Shown here: piece by piece, positions 63,861-64,000 of the stretch
Numbering within the stretch: position 1 is the first letter of the stretch
Layout of the letters: each line of letters starts with the position of its first letter
Source: Melieria omissa
Lineage: Eukaryota > Arthropoda > Insecta > Diptera > Ulidiidae
Assembly: GCA_963971225.1 (NCBI GenBank)
Contig: OZ020270.1
Coordinates: 21,649,689-21,713,688, forward strand
Direction of reading: 5' to 3'
Length of the DNA stretch: 64,000 bases
The notes under the pieces: generated by a model
Seen by the model: the letters and a program-made list of their open reading frames with translations, nothing else
What the model was told of the DNA's origin: nothing
Database searches by the model: none
Translations under genes and position numbers: made by a program

Positions 63861-64000
63861 GACAGCTGCAGAGTGGCTCGACAGATCTGGCCACGCTACG
63901 ACTCCCACAGAACCAACGACCTGCTGCTAAATTCTTGTAGGAATGTTTCTAGGCTGACGGCCGTGATCACGGGTCACTGGCCGATTGGCCTACACGCAGC
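63861..64000 (+). pseudogene. LINE ORF2 C-terminal fragment (runs off window)
   Basis: Plus-strand frame reads SRLTAVITGHWPIGLHA near 63948-63998, the post-RT/RNase H motif of Jockey/R1/LOA-type LINEs. Too short to place further. Confidence 0.6.

Overview
This is a transposon-dense stretch of an insect nuclear genome. The coding style is dipteran: Ty3/gypsy, BEL/Pao, errantivirus, LOA-like LINE, piggyBac, hAT, Harbinger and Tc1/mariner relatives, plus a cellular CNBP zinc-knuckle gene. The flavour is that of a higher fly (a tephritid-like acalyptrate is my guess; the species cannot be fixed from the sequence). It looks like heterochromatic or piRNA-cluster-like DNA: nearly every kilobase is mobile DNA and most elements are nested in others. 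The only candidate cellular gene is the CNBP-like ORF at 8115-8567.

Layout. 1-3.4 kb: LTR pieces of one gypsy family (called GypL here; its full copy has a tRNA-Leu-type primer site) plus old inverted repeats. 3.4-32.4 kb: two inverted copies of a ~0.8 kb repeat (called E). Copy 1 is broken up by a palindromic element (3831-4998, TAA duplication), a PIF/Harbinger element (5051-7303, itself hit by a GypL solo LTR) and a 15.6 kb block (7507-23117) bounded by a perfect 162-bp direct repeat. That block holds CNBP, a BEL/Pao element lacking reverse transcriptase, and inside it an errantivirus (gag-pol-env, 13535-22133) whose two 588-bp LTRs look identical. Copy 2 of E carries a hAT-type element (29288-31715) that contains another hAT (29733-30665). 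Between the E copies lie possible spliced exons, split by an mdg3/micropia-like gypsy (24016-28985).

32.7-41.4 kb: a GypL solo LTR (minus), a GypL 5' LTR with truncated gag, then a minus-strand LOA-like LINE whose RT is split by a compact gag-only LTR element (35023-37866) with identical 181-bp LTRs, a long ~60-bp tandem array and no pol. 42.5-46 kb: two small palindromic MITEs and a tRNA-derived SINE carrying an 868-bp palindrome. 46.3-51.45 kb: a dead piggyBac interrupted by a hAT MITE and by an LTR-like segment with a foldback element inside. 51.55-59.6 kb: a DD37E Tc1/mariner element with sub-repeated ends, containing a near-complete GypL provirus and a pogo/Tigger remnant. 59.8-64 kb: an internally deleted mariner-superfamily element, a second GypL copy (minus), and the edge of another LINE.

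Many nesting events can be checked in the sequence because target-site duplications are intact and removing the insert restores the host reading frame or matches a paralogous empty site. The least ordinary observations are the 162-bp direct repeats around 15.6 kb, the gag-only LTR element, the possible long-TIR transposon defined by the E repeats, and the CNBP ORF lying downstream of a chimeric BEL LTR.
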